The notes below the pieces were generated by a model. That model was not told where the DNA came from and did no database searches. It was given only the letters and a program-made list of their open reading frames with translations. DNA of 64,000 nt, taken from Aristaeella lactis (lineage in GTDB: Bacteria; Bacillota; Clostridia; Christensenellales; Aristaeellaceae). Location of the stretch: NCBI RefSeq assembly GCF_018118585.1, contig NZ_CP069421.1, forward strand, positions 1,240,001 through 1,304,000. Reading direction: 5' to 3'. Position numbers and translations under genes: made by a program. Below are positions 32,601-40,754 of this stretch, piece by piece. The stretch's first letter is position 1. Every line of letters begins with the position of its first letter.

Positions 32601-35600
32601 CGTTATAGACGTAGAACTCGACAATACCGTTCTTCTTTTCCACATTGTTCAGCGTCTTGAACGTGCCGACAACCTCGGGAACAGCAGCGTACACCGGATC
32701 ATCCATGGTGTAGATCTTGCTCAGATGGCGCGGATCCGGATAGGCTTCCTTGTCATCATACTTATTGCCGCGGCGTACGTACTCGGTCGCGATGTAGGTT
32801 TCCTTGTATTCCCAGGTGTCTCCCGATGTGTCCACAAAGGTCTGCGCGATGGTGCTTTTATCTTCCGTCACGTAATACATGCCGGGTTTGATGGCATAGT
32901 CATACACGACTGTCATGCCGTTCGGCCCGACAGCGATATTCTTGGAGTGGTATTTTGTGTAGCCGGAAGGAACGAATTCCGTTCCGTACTGGTTTACGTT
33001 GACCTCCGCCACAATATTGGGATTGGCGACCAGGCCGTTTGCGTCCTTGGCCGTGTTTCCGTAGATGTCCACGCTGTGGATGATTTTCTCAGCCGGATGA
33101 ACCAGCATTCCGTTTTCATCCACGATCTGCTTTGTCACTTCCAGCGCCACAACGCTTGTGCTGGCTGCTTCGGTATCTCCGCCCAGGACAAAGTCCATGC
33201 CGCTTCCGTCTATGATGCCGCCGCTCTGCCACAGGTCATAGTTCCAGCGGACAGGCGGACACTCATTGAGTTTGTCATAGTAGGTGAAGCTGGCCGTCAT
33301 ATCCACGTCCATGTTCAGGGACAGCGGCTTATAGGTGCCGTCAGCCATCTTTTCATACAGCTGGCCCCGGTCTGGATCCACCATGTTGAAGTCTTCGTTC
33401 TTGACCGCCGAGACCACATAGGTGATCTGGTTGTTCAGCCGTTCACGCTTCATGCGGTCGGAGTTGGTATCCTCCCACCAGTTATAGGCCGTACTGACTT
33501 CCGCCACCTTGAACCGGCCTTCAACGCGGACCTGCACGGCGCTGACATCGTTATGGGCGTTGGAGGAATAGCCTGTGATAACGAACGCGTCATCCAGTTC
33601 GTTGTTATTCTTGTCATACGCCTTGATCGTGGCGTGTTTCATGTCTTCGGGATCAATGGATACTTTGGTGCTCAGATTCAGCGTCGTGTTCGTAGTGACG
33701 TTATATTCGATCATCGCGCCCGTATCCGGATCCCGGTAATAATATGTACCGTACGCCAGGGGTACATTAACCCTGGATTCACCGGCGATGGAGATGTCGA
33801 TATGGTTTACGGAATGGTTCCGGGCGATGGGATCCCCGACCTTCGTCGGATCCGCGAACAGGATCTCCACACCGTTGTCCGCCGACTGCTGCCCCACCAG
33901 GCGGACAGGCACTCCGTGGCTGTTCAGTTCAACTCCCAGGTGATTATTGCCGTTCCAGGGCTGTGTGTACACCTGCTGGCTGTAATAGTTCACGTTGGAG
34001 CTGCGTTCTGCGTCCGTAGGCCTGATGATGGTGTTGGGATAGTTGATATGGCCCTCGTCATCCCGCCAGGCCTGGTTGGAATGCGGATCAAGGGTAACAT
34101 TTCCGCTGTTTTCCTCGGACAGGGCGTTAGCCTGGCTCGGATCCAGGTAACGCCGGTAATAGTCGGACGGCAGCTGGTCGGAAGTATATCCGGCCGCTTC
34201 CGACCTGAAGTAGATATGCCTGTTCGGATTGGTTCCGTCAACTGTCCACAGCATGGGGTTATCCACCGCCACACGGTTGGCCACCGGGTCATAATCGACG
34301 GGCGTCAGGGTGGCGTCATTGTTGACGATATAGTAATTTCCGTCATATTTCGCCAGAACCATGTATTCCTTGCCGTTTTCCATCACCGGATCGGCAAACT
34401 GCAGATCAAGAAGGTCATAGCCGGCGCTTCTCTGGTACCATCCGGCAAACCCGGTTCCGGCGTTAAACTCGTTCAGCCAGTAGGTATCGCTGCCGATGCT
34501 GGCAGAGATCAGGTATTTCCCGTTACTGTCCCGTGTAACCCCGAATCCCTGGGGCGTACTGCTCACAGCTCCGTGGGCGCGGCTTGGGTCACGGCGGTTC
34601 AAATTCATATACAGCTTGTTTCCCTGGGCGTCCGTTGTAAAGATATTATAGATGCCCGCGGTGTCTGTCGCTTCGAAAGTCCAGACCGTGGCTTCGTTCG
34701 CGTTTCTTGTTTTATGGAGCTGGTTTGTGGTGCCCAGATCAACCGTACTCGTCACATACTGGCCGTTGTGGCTCATGGTGAACCTTCTGCTGTCCAGATC
34801 CCCCAGGTCGTTCTGGGGTGTGCTGGAAGGCATGGTGATCACACCGTATACCGAGAAGGAATCAGCCTCGAACTGAATACCGGTTTCTGTACCGATATCT
34901 GCGGTAAGGATATCCGGCTCCGCTTCCGCGAAGTGAACCACCAGCAGTTCATCTGTCCGTTCTTCCGGAGCGTCCGCCAGGCTGATCTTCACGGAAACAT
35001 TGCCGTCCGGCTCGATCTTCTGTCCGCCGGACCGGATTTCGATATCAAAGAACCGCCCGTACTGGTCTTCATTAATGTATACAGGCTCATCGCCGGAAAT
35101 CCGGTCAGACTGCTCAAGGGCTGCCTTCACGGCCTTCCGCAGATGTTCCGCGTACTGCGGATCACCGGGTTGCAGCTCCGTCACCGCCAGTTCCGCGTCC
35201 GCCGGGATCTCCGCGTCAGGCCCGTAGATCACGCTGATCTCATAGGTATTTCCGTCCGCAGCCAGGACCTTCTGTGTGATCTTTTTCCGCTGCACCACGC
35301 CGAACACGGAGAAGCTGTCCGCGGTAAAGGATACCGTGTCAATCGCTTCGCTGTTCCGTTTCGCGCTGTCCTCATTCGAATCCGTTTCGGATTCAATGAC
35401 AACCGCCTCGTGGTTTTCAATATGAACTGCCTGGACGTCGTGCTCTTCCGTCAGTTCGATGATATCCCGGAAGAGGATCTGTACATCCACATCCGCCTGC
35501 GGTTCCACTTCCTCGCCGCCGCTGACGAAAGTGATGTCAAAATAACGCTCCAGGGTGATCTCGCTCCACTCCTCACCCAGCGTTTCCTCGGTCATGCCGC

Positions 35601-36606
35601 TGTAAAGGGCGTATTCCGGCGTGCCCGGCCGGATCTCCCGAACCTTCATTTCCGTATCTTCCGGGAAGCCCGCGTCCGGACCGTAGGAAGCGGTCACAGT
35701 ATAATCGCCTGCTGAATACTCCTGGGTCACAGTGCCAATCTGCACCCGTTCCAGCAGGGCATAGCCAAAGGGTTCCATCCCGTAATCCGTGATGGTGACC
35801 GTCCCGTCCTGCACCTCCAGGATTCCGGCATTGTCCCCCGCCCGGAACCACTCCGCGCCTTTCGGCGCCTCATGCGTTGTGAAACTCAGGGTCACGCCGG
35901 CCTGAGGGCGGAGCTCGTTTCCGTCCGTGTCTTTCAGGGCCGGCATCCAGAAACGGTTGCCCTCATCAGCCACCTGGCGCTGCCAGGTATCGTTTTCCTC
36001 ATTCCGGATCAGCTTCGCTGCGGATTTCAGGGCAGCATAAAGCTCCGTGCCTTTCACCGGCATAAGGGACAGCACGGTGTTTTCCGGGAGGCGTGCCTCC
36101 GCGGGATATTCGATCCTGACGGAACCTTCCGCCGTCTCCAGGGTCAGCGTTCCGGGGAAATACTCGATCCCCGGTTCCGCGCCGATCTCTTCTGTCTGAT
36201 CGTTGTTTGTATTGTCTCCGGCTTCTGCCGCTGTTTCTTCTTCGTCCGGACCTTCCGGCTGCTCCACGTCCGTTCCGGATGCGGGCACGTCTTCAGCCGG
36301 TGTTTCCCCTGCCGGTTCGCCGGGTTCATCCGTTCCGGGAACCTCCGCCGCATCTTCCGCGGCAGATTCGTCGATGACAGGCTCCGCGTCCTCACCGGTC
36401 ACAGCCGCATCCGCAGGAGCGGGCGTCTCTTCCGGTGATTCTGTATTCTGCGCGGGCACTGTAACCGGATCAGAGTATATTGTCTGTGCAAAAGCATTCA
36501 ACCCGCAGGAGGAAAAAAGCAGCATGAAAGCACAGAGGAAAGCGGTCAGTCTCCTCCATCCCTTTACCTGCCGGATTTTTCGCTCCGGATCATTTCGGTT
36601 GAACAT
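26659..36606 (-). CDS. Giant LPxTG surface adhesin with Cna-B/SpaA repeats (3315 residues)
   Basis: Predicted cell-wall or pilus-tip adhesin of about 360 kDa. A signal peptide (about 15-42) is followed by an acidic Pro/Glu/Ala stalk (45-145), two related modules (about 290-435 and 440-635, each with an ASYGPDAG/VIYGPDAE-like start and ending SVFGVV/SVYGVI), and a 900-residue unassigned region. Next come two tandem 90-residue repeats (about 1530-1715, LPAGFTATYSYVG/LPAGFAVTYSCTG) and many Cna-B-like domains (for example TTVKKNWSDD, TVIVEKNWPDF, SISAEKTWKQN). The end is a SpaA-like domain (3163-3275), the sortase motif LPSTGG near 3279, a membrane helix and a basic tail. ATG at 36606 is favoured by AGAGAGG; GTG two codons earlier is possible. 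It has its own strong promoter and follows the class C sortase gene. The reading frame is intact over 9.9 kb. Confidence 0.9.
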   Translation of the reverse strand: MFNRNDPERKIRQVKGWRRLTAFLCAFMLLFSSCGLNAFAQTIYSDPVTVPAQNTESPEETPAPADAAVTGEDAEPVIDESAAEDAAEVPGTDEPGEPAGETPAEDVPASGTDVEQPEGPDEEETAAEAGDNTNNDQTEEIGAEPGIEYFPGTLTLETAEGSVRIEYPAEARLPENTVLSLMPVKGTELYAALKSAAKLIRNEENDTWQRQVADEGNRFWMPALKDTDGNELRPQAGVTLSFTTHEAPKGAEWFRAGDNAGILEVQDGTVTITDYGMEPFGYALLERVQIGTVTQEYSAGDYTVTASYGPDAGFPEDTEMKVREIRPGTPEYALYSGMTEETLGEEWSEITLERYFDITFVSGGEEVEPQADVDVQILFRDIIELTEEHDVQAVHIENHEAVVIESETDSNEDSAKRNSEAIDTVSFTADSFSVFGVVQRKKITQKVLAADGNTYEISVIYGPDAEIPADAELAVTELQPGDPQYAEHLRKAVKAALEQSDRISGDEPVYINEDQYGRFFDIEIRSGGQKIEPDGNVSVKISLADAPEERTDELLVVHFAEAEPDILTADIGTETGIQFEADSFSVYGVITMPSSTPQNDLGDLDSRRFTMSHNGQYVTSTVDLGTTNQLHKTRNANEATVWTFEATDTAGIYNIFTTDAQGNKLYMNLNRRDPSRAHGAVSSTPQGFGVTRDSNGKYLISASIGSDTYWLNEFNAGTGFAGWYQRSAGYDLLDLQFADPVMENGKEYMVLAKYDGNYYIVNNDATLTPVDYDPVANRVAVDNPMLWTVDGTNPNRHIYFRSEAAGYTSDQLPSDYYRRYLDPSQANALSEENSGNVTLDPHSNQAWRDDEGHINYPNTIIRPTDAERSSNVNYYSQQVYTQPWNGNNHLGVELNSHGVPVRLVGQQSADNGVEILFADPTKVGDPIARNHSVNHIDISIAGESRVNVPLAYGTYYYRDPDTGAMIEYNVTTNTTLNLSTKVSIDPEDMKHATIKAYDKNNNELDDAFVITGYSSNAHNDVSAVQVRVEGRFKVAEVSTAYNWWEDTNSDRMKRERLNNQITYVVSAVKNEDFNMVDPDRGQLYEKMADGTYKPLSLNMDVDMTASFTYYDKLNECPPVRWNYDLWQSGGIIDGSGMDFVLGGDTEAASTSVVALEVTKQIVDENGMLVHPAEKIIHSVDIYGNTAKDANGLVANPNIVAEVNVNQYGTEFVPSGYTKYHSKNIAVGPNGMTVVYDYAIKPGMYYVTEDKSTIAQTFVDTSGDTWEYKETYIATEYVRRGNKYDDKEAYPDPRHLSKIYTMDDPVYAAVPEVVGTFKTLNNVEKKNGIVEFYVYNVYVNTSHTSLEVEKLWADGTPVPANAVVTFDLYYAKRQKTNNGEPVANLAPWPDYEEYLPVDGDPIFDPTIQKVLTMSTNEAAEDWTGTFTGMPANWRDADGNEWELDYFAKEAALTVDGENIISQYNQTAEKEEPAPEEVDFSDGKVIITNAAARTETTVKKNWSDDAAHYDDESITLKLVRYRKEAPPEPEEGVLHISHITSGIPASPELPAGFTATYSYVGPVSASGVPAGSYSVPPGRYTVTATVTNGGAPFGYTYSFTSDPVTVNVHENGVVTTEFTSFYSQNAGTLNITHASAGLSNSPALPAGFAVTYSCTGNGSTYQLQPGENTLPAGTYVVTANVSNGAPPSGYSYASTTEPMTVTVYSNGTTNAAFTSYYGRFVKVTAKHIQQRGVSWNIITDVYEKEFAVGTIIEIAYSTNYLDSELYINGQRVTTFHGDGRHTYSYTIQREGDILIEALDPWFPNGFTTKITVEAIGVSGRTDERHGLTAGLRAARYTASAGFTSGGSRLRASGLPEGYSRDEDWSETVTVSLSEDWTKVVSELDVYDEHGQPYYYAVEEENIPAGYDSEAGAPVSAVDIEDAVLTVTNTYINPTTGNLIVSKKITGNAADLTEEFTFTVTVTDAEGQPIPDGDYGAMTFSGGTATFTLTNGEMKKALELPEGAIFTVTEDPKGYTAVQAGGEDGDNVIEAGGTKHVDFTNTLDTFADLKISKTVTGEEINEDQVFVFTVTLPGHTGEETFDTVMASGGEDREGSLTFTDGTATVELKHNESLTIKNLPNGTDYVITEDNYTPEYYEPQIENASGTIEGGENVTVDASFINPKVPVVDITANKDWGTADYILEATAVQFVLKRTAGDGEPEVVDTVTLKAEDNWQVYWEGLDKYVNGELPEEERTAYTYSVEETGVYFGELVDGEVPEDGWVTDGETLAAMYKTEGGAVTMTGDYLNHGMATITNETETATVIVEKNWPDFADDDSFTWEAAFQLLADETPTGDHLIIRKDTPAEERTFANLPKFAVDENGEAKLIDYTVRETSYSVYENGELQFSYDGTNYIPDDRYKRYLSSYDSEFNEDGEEVITVTNVTTKVKSIRVTKEWMGVPIEETKDLPAASFALAYIPATGWGNPQPYEDDTGFDYTRIWLSYKNNWTWECPVDLPEEYRYFVIETPLTKPNWDSADEHVRTDPLIDEFPIMIEGYKCRDVIDTGNWSSLVHFQQPRNANIGNHGEIKILNKLPGYMQMDLKKKFLEYRDNGNGGQSLYTTTGEDQAQSNMIIELQMMRRTIDYSSGEDVYITGWQNYGKPIKLGYDAAGNDYVDNPNPFSVSSRGSWNFNVEDNNIYHGLPTKGLYRKADNSIIVVRYQYIYKEVQVYDGNLNPIGGQWTSWLPYAWDANGNKVRVSELQTAQDQDRMLNAPGTSLDIEKGWADNRVAANVEEVYVRVERREYGSNGPYEDYLSVISTETELGSLGQNHFITSGPDVYNPVTNRIVLNRNNDWKATIDKVQIFPNGNGAKQYEYRIIETGYMDLAGNVYLNTEAFEPITYYKHGHNEGDWVKQGSGVLLSREGPNKLKVENTSHFGPLQLTKQVPEASTEAAEEQTFEFHVEMLLPPGMELKPLDLVVENGTISDFTCEGEVAEFTVSIQGQGTVFIDGIPFGTTYEVTEPSVPEGWKQDGETVYSDEEGKQIALGDDPFDSVIITNIEVTSISAEKTWKQNGVTVDWPAEVTEITAGLYGSVNGGEPEPVEDEEGNPRRLTFGQNAKIADRTFTELPVYDEEGNPITYSIREESISGGQETADITDGVVTLAGKTWQALAGEPDEDNHVVITNSRTEIHLLKTDANTNEALADAEFRLMKLNGDSWEVFMDGITVGSEGEEKGRAAVDGLTEGSYTLMEMKAPAGYIALGMPVGFRVRNGEILFDNTGHVTYDADTATFTVRNKPGLALPSTGGEGTLVYTACGLGMILLAVILLMVRRKKWKNNCM

Positions 36607-36681
36607 AAACACAGCCTCTCTGAAACAAGTAAGCTTATACGCTTTCAGGTATTGCTGAGATTGTACAATTATCCACCTTTA

Positions 36682-36710
36682 ATTATGTATTTTTTATTAC
36701 GATTTGTCAA
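36682..36710 (-). promoter_or_regulatory. Sigma-A promoter of the giant adhesin gene
   Basis: On the minus strand TTGACA (36705-36710), 17 bases (A/T-rich), CATAAT (36682-36687), about 75 bases before the ATG. The adhesin can thus be expressed independently of the srtC transcript. Confidence 0.85.
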
Positions 36711-36804
36711 TGGAATTCATGTAACTAAAAGGCTTTAAACCTGTATTTTGAACACATTTTTATGCTTTTCTTTGGATATTTCTGACAATTTGTCCTATAA
36801 GCTC

Positions 36805-37710
36805 CTATCTTCTCTTCTTTTTGCCCGGGAAAAGGACCACCCAGAGGATCAGCAGAAGCAGAACCGGGGCCGCGATGAACGGAACCACATACAGCGGTTC
36901 GACCTTCAGTGCGTCCGCTGTCACACGCACGTCCAGCAGCTCCTTATCGTTCTCCACCCGCACACCCCGGACCAGCAGCCGGTGCGTGTTAATGCCGTAG
37001 GGAGTGCAGGTCATCAGCGTGCAGTAATCCTTCCCGGGAAACAGGGAGAGTTCGGAACTGTCCTCCGGCAGGATCACGCTGATCTTGTCCACCTGGTAGG
37101 TCAGCGTCTGGTCCAGGATCGTCAGGTAGAACACGTCCCCCACTTCCATGGCGTCCAGGTCGCTGAACAGCTTGGCGCTGGGCAGGCCCCGGTGACCGCT
37201 CAGCACGCTGTGGGAGGCATACTCCACTTTGCTGAAATCATCCGGATCCGGATGGACGCTGCCGGCCGGCAGCGAGGTGCCGTCAATATGTCCGATGGAA
37301 GTCTGGAGTACCGCGTCGCTTGTTCCGTGATACAGCGGCAGGTTCACGTCAATCTTCGGGATGGAGATAAATCCCATATTGCCCGTCCCGTCCACGTTCA
37401 GCTGCCGTTCGTAATCCTCGATATCCTCATCCTCCATGGCCCAGGGATTCGGATTCTCAGCAAGCCTCCGGTTGTAATCCAGCGCCGCTTCCCAGACCGC
37501 GGTGTATTCCTCGTTGTCCATCTCCGCCACGCGTTCCGCGTAGCTCTGGATGGCCCGGGTCTGGTGCATGCTGTTCCAGTAATCACTGAAAGCGGGATAA
37601 GCCGCAATGGCTATACCGGCAAGCAGAATCAGCACCAGGATCGTATTTGACACCCGGTGGCTCTTCTTTTTTCCGGTTCCGCCCTGCGGAGCTTTTCCCG
37701 CTTTCTTCAT
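36805..37710 (-). CDS. Class C (pilus) sortase
   Basis: Membrane transpeptidase that cuts LPxTG pilins and joins them into covalent fibres. The 301-residue product has an N-terminal membrane segment (about 21-40), the sortase barrel with His173 in LSGHRGL, Cys235 in TLMTCTPYGINTHR and Arg244, and a C-terminal membrane helix (about 272-292) typical of class C. The lid region reads NPNPW (88-90 NPW) where pilus sortases usually have DPW or DPF. It starts 16 bases after the GH5 cellulase gene, so both are in one transcript. It is the only intact sortase in the window. Confidence 0.95.
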   Translation of the reverse strand: MKKAGKAPQGGTGKKKSHRVSNTILVLILLAGIAIAAYPAFSDYWNSMHQTRAIQSYAERVAEMDNEEYTAVWEAALDYNRRLAENPNPWAMEDEDIEDYERQLNVDGTGNMGFISIPKIDVNLPLYHGTSDAVLQTSIGHIDGTSLPAGSVHPDPDDFSKVEYASHSVLSGHRGLPSAKLFSDLDAMEVGDVFYLTILDQTLTYQVDKISVILPEDSSELSLFPGKDYCTLMTCTPYGINTHRLLVRGVRVENDKELLDVRVTADALKVEPLYVVPFIAAPVLLLLILWVVLFPGKKKRR

Positions 37711-37726
37711 GTTTCAGCTTCCCTTA

Positions 37727-38947
37727 TTATTTCCGGTTGTACAGGCAGTTGGCCTGGATCGCCAGGGCGATGTCCGGGCAGATCCACTTCAGCGTGTTGC
37801 GCTGGATGAGGCCGAACCGTTCCCCGCCGCCGGTAAAGTTGCCGTTGTCCCACCAGACGCAGGTAATGCCCCTGGTGCTGGCGGACGCGACGTAATACGC
37901 GGTGAAGTTGACACGGTCCTGCAGGTTGCCGTTCTTGTCCAGCGCGCCGAATTCATCCATCATCACCGGTGTGCCGTATTTGACAAACCGGCTGTACAGG
38001 CTGTTCAAAAAGCTGGCGATTTCGCCCTTCTTGCCCTGGTCCATCTTCAGGTCAAAAGTCCTGTCCTGGCTGCCGGTATTCAGCGCGAAGTTGTAGGGCG
38101 TATAGGCATGTGCCGATACAATGATCCTGTTTTCGGCAATGTCATTCGGAAGCTGGAAGGCCTGGTCCACCGCGTTCCAGGGTGCCGCGCAGTAGGCAGG
38201 AACCGCCAGGTAGCGCGTGGAGTTGTTTCCGCCCGAGCCCCGCACAATGTCCACAAACAGCTGGTTCAGCTGGTTGATGTACTTGGCTGAAAGCCGGCAT
38301 TCCGCCACGGAATTGTTCCAGTTCCATTCATACTGGGTACCCACCAGCCGGGGCTCGTTCATGGACTCCAGGATCAGGTGATCGTCGCAGTCTTTGAACT
38401 TTTCCGCCATCTGGGTCCAGATTGCGGAAAGATAGGCAGCGGACCGGTCATAATGAACCGTATCCGGATAGTAATACTTCACATCATTGTCATGATGAGT
38501 GTTCACGATCACATACATCCCCTGGTCCAGCGCCCAGCCGGCCACTTCCCGGACCCGGTCGATCCATTCCGGATCGATTATATTGTTTTCGTCCACATGG
38601 TTATGCCAGCTCACCGGGATCCGGATGGTATTGAACCCGGCCTCTTTGATCGCGGCGATCAGCTCCGGAGTGGTTTTCACACCTACCCAGCTGGACTCCA
38701 TGCTGGTTCCCTGTGAATGCATACTGTACCCGTTATACGCGTCAAAGGTATTGCCAAGGTTCCATCCGCACTTCATGTCCGCCATGAAGGCCATGGCGTC
38801 GTTTTCCGGAATTTCAAACTTTTTCATATCCCCGATCACCGGGATCTCGATCCCTTCTGTCTGTACCGGCGGCTCCGCCAGTCCCGCCGCCGCGGTTATC
38901 ATGAGGCTCAGGGCCAGCAGCAGCGCCCATACTTTCCTGTTACGCAT
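37727..38947 (-). CDS. Secreted GH5 family endoglucanase (cellulase)
   Basis: Endo-beta-1,4-glucanase or related beta-glycanase, exported. The 406-residue product has a signal peptide (about 1-24, ending AGLA) and a single GH5 barrel: GWNLGNTFDA, NTIRIPVSWHNHV, VNTHHDN, the acid/base motif ESMNEPRL and the nucleophile motif MMDEFGAL, then CVWWDNGNF. The pattern is closest to subfamily 4 in my judgement. There is no CBM, dockerin, lipobox or LPxTG, so it is probably released. ATG at 38947 follows AGGAGG. It lies between the backbone pilin and srtC genes and has its own promoter with an AAACGTTT palindrome. Confidence 0.93.
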   Translation of the reverse strand: MRNRKVWALLLALSLMITAAAGLAEPPVQTEGIEIPVIGDMKKFEIPENDAMAFMADMKCGWNLGNTFDAYNGYSMHSQGTSMESSWVGVKTTPELIAAIKEAGFNTIRIPVSWHNHVDENNIIDPEWIDRVREVAGWALDQGMYVIVNTHHDNDVKYYYPDTVHYDRSAAYLSAIWTQMAEKFKDCDDHLILESMNEPRLVGTQYEWNWNNSVAECRLSAKYINQLNQLFVDIVRGSGGNNSTRYLAVPAYCAAPWNAVDQAFQLPNDIAENRIIVSAHAYTPYNFALNTGSQDRTFDLKMDQGKKGEIASFLNSLYSRFVKYGTPVMMDEFGALDKNGNLQDRVNFTAYYVASASTRGITCVWWDNGNFTGGGERFGLIQRNTLKWICPDIALAIQANCLYNRK

Positions 38948-38991
38948 CCGGTATGTTCCTCCTGTTGTGCAAAGGTTTTCTTTCTGCTGTC

Positions 38992-39020
38992 ATTATATGC
39001 GATGAATTCTGTTTCTTCAA
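38992..39020 (-). promoter_or_regulatory. Promoter of the GH5-srtC transcript with LacI-type palindrome
   Basis: On the minus strand TTGAAG (39015-39020), 17 bases, TATAAT (38992-38997). Immediately upstream is the perfect palindrome CAAACGTTTG (39022-39031) inside GTACAAACGTTTGC, a LacI-family-type operator core also seen at the GH94 promoter. Confidence 0.8.
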
Positions 39021-39070
39021 GCAAACGTTTGTACAAATACATTATGAATTGTGAATTTTGAATTGAGCTT

Positions 39071-39132
39071 TTTGATTCAGAATGAACAATTCTGAATCAA
39101 AGGGCTCCCCGGTCCCATCCGGGCCCGGGGAG
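39071..39132 (-). terminator. Tandem hairpins after the backbone pilin gene
   Basis: A GC-rich stem (CTCCCCGG, 39105-39112, with CCGGGGAG, 39125-39132) is followed on the minus strand by a 13-bp stem (39071-39083 with 89-101, TTTGATTCAGAAT). No clear T run follows, so termination may be partial, with some read-through into GH5-srtC. Confidence 0.55.
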
Positions 39133-39152
39133 AGGGTTTGCTTCAGGATTCC

Positions 39153-40640
39153 TTATTCGTGAACCTTGCGGCGGGCCACCAGCACGATGCCCGCGCCGAT
39201 GATCAGCAGTCCGCCGATCACATAGAAGATCGTGGTGCCCGATCCGCCGGTGCTGGGAAGAACTGTTCCTTCGTTGTTCTCCACGTCGATCTCACCAAAG
39301 GAGCCTTCCGATGCCTTGACCGGAACAGCGTCCTTCAGGATCTTGTAACCGCCGGTCGGCGCCTTTGTCTCCTGCAGGCTGTAGGCCTGCACATCGGTAT
39401 CCAGGCCGTAGATGCGCACAGTTTCGCCGGTCGTGGTGATCGTCGTCGTTGTTCCTGTTTCATTGGGTTCGGCGATCCGGTATTCCTTACCTGCGGTTAC
39501 CTCAACCAGCTTCATGGGAGTGCCGTCCAGCAGGAACTGGAATTCAGCCCCGGCCAGCGGGTCCTTTGTGGTGCCGTCGATCTTGTTGAACTTGAACTCA
39601 TAGGTTTTGACTTCCGCTTTCTTGGGCTTCGTTGTGTAATTCTCGCCGTAGTCCAGCACCACGGAGTTCGATTCAGGATTGGCTGTCTGGGCATCCTTGT
39701 CAAGCATTGCGGTACAGACAATCTCAATTTCTATGACTTTGGTGCTTTCCAGCTCAGCTTTCCCGGCAGCTTCCACGACCAGCTCCTGGGGCAGGGTGAG
39801 GGTGAATCCGTCCGAGGTAGTCGCCACAGTATAAGCGTCCGAGGCCACATCCGTTCCTGTTGATCCGCCCATCTTCACCGAATCAATGGACTTATAGCTC
39901 AGTCCGGCGGTCATGGTATCCGTCAGCACGATCTGATCGTTGGCCGTGGACGGAATCTTCACCTTAATAGTAAAGGTGATATCATCACCGATCTGGGCGT
40001 TTTCGTCCGTCTCATCGACTTCCTTGGTGACCGTCGGGAATTCATTCTTCTCGCTGATGGTCACAGCGGTCAGCGTCTGTACAGCCACGTTTTTACCGGC
40101 GGTGGATGTAACGTAGTAATAGCCGGGATCGACAGTTCCGCTGGTCGCGGTGCCCGCGACTTCTGTCTGGCTGAATGTGGCAGACGGGAAAATGCTGAGG
40201 TTCATCGTTCCGATAGCAGCTGCGAGTTGAGCGCCGCTGATATCCGGATCAATCAGTTCCACATACCACCTGCTTGATTCACCAACCCGGGTCACTTTGA
40301 AAACTTTGGTTTCTGTGCCCGGAATTGTCGCGGCCGCCAGGGCATCTGCCTTGGCCTGGCTGTCCGTATGGTAGGATACAGACCCGCCGGACTGATAGAC
40401 ATCATTGATTTGCGGATCTGTACCGATATCCGCTTCCAGAATCCGGTAATACGTATACTCAGTCGTATCCTTTGCCGCTTCCGCGTCTTTGGAAGTGGTC
40501 TTGATTGTGATGCTCGGCGTGGAAGCCGTAGAGGTTGTTGTCTGTCCGCCCCCGGTATCTCCTCCGTCACCTTCCGCGAAGGCACACAACACTGTCACCA
40601 TCAGAGCCAGTGCCAGCATCAAAGCAAACAGTTTCTTCAT
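39153..40640 (-). CDS. LPxTG major (backbone) pilin
   Basis: Predicted shaft subunit of the covalent pilus. The 495-residue product has a signal peptide (about 1-23), an N-terminal domain, a segment SEKNEFPTVTKEVDE whose Lys is a candidate pilin-motif lysine, a fimbrial isopeptide (D2-type) domain (about 205-330, DDITFTIKVKIP...), a SpaA-like domain with FKFNKIDGTTKDPLAGAEF (about 345-455), then LPSTGGSG, a membrane helix and RRKVHE. Lys/Asn/Glu placements suit internal isopeptide bonds. ATG at 40640 follows GAGGGG. It has a perfect-consensus promoter and a long leader, as expected for the most abundant subunit. Confidence 0.92.
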   Translation of the reverse strand: MKKLFALMLALALMVTVLCAFAEGDGGDTGGGQTTTSTASTPSITIKTTSKDAEAAKDTTEYTYYRILEADIGTDPQINDVYQSGGSVSYHTDSQAKADALAAATIPGTETKVFKVTRVGESSRWYVELIDPDISGAQLAAAIGTMNLSIFPSATFSQTEVAGTATSGTVDPGYYYVTSTAGKNVAVQTLTAVTISEKNEFPTVTKEVDETDENAQIGDDITFTIKVKIPSTANDQIVLTDTMTAGLSYKSIDSVKMGGSTGTDVASDAYTVATTSDGFTLTLPQELVVEAAGKAELESTKVIEIEIVCTAMLDKDAQTANPESNSVVLDYGENYTTKPKKAEVKTYEFKFNKIDGTTKDPLAGAEFQFLLDGTPMKLVEVTAGKEYRIAEPNETGTTTTITTTGETVRIYGLDTDVQAYSLQETKAPTGGYKILKDAVPVKASEGSFGEIDVENNEGTVLPSTGGSGTTIFYVIGGLLIIGAGIVLVARRKVHE

Positions 40641-40754
40641 AGTCAGCATCCCCTCATTCATTATTTTGCCGTTCGTGGTTAACGCTTATATTGAATTACT
40701 TACAGGATTCTTCTTGTTGAGTAACATTGTATATACGTGTTCTATTGTGATGTA

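Noticed and set aside
31138-35715. Open frame of about 1500 codons on the plus strand inside the giant adhesin gene
   Set aside because: The minus-strand product has signal peptide, repeats and LPSTG signal. The plus frame has neither a ribosome binding site nor recognisable domains and is a shadow.
37727-38947. Covalent attachment of the cellulase to the pilus or wall
   Set aside because: No LPxTG, lipobox, dockerin or SLH motif in the 406 residues; any attachment must be indirect.
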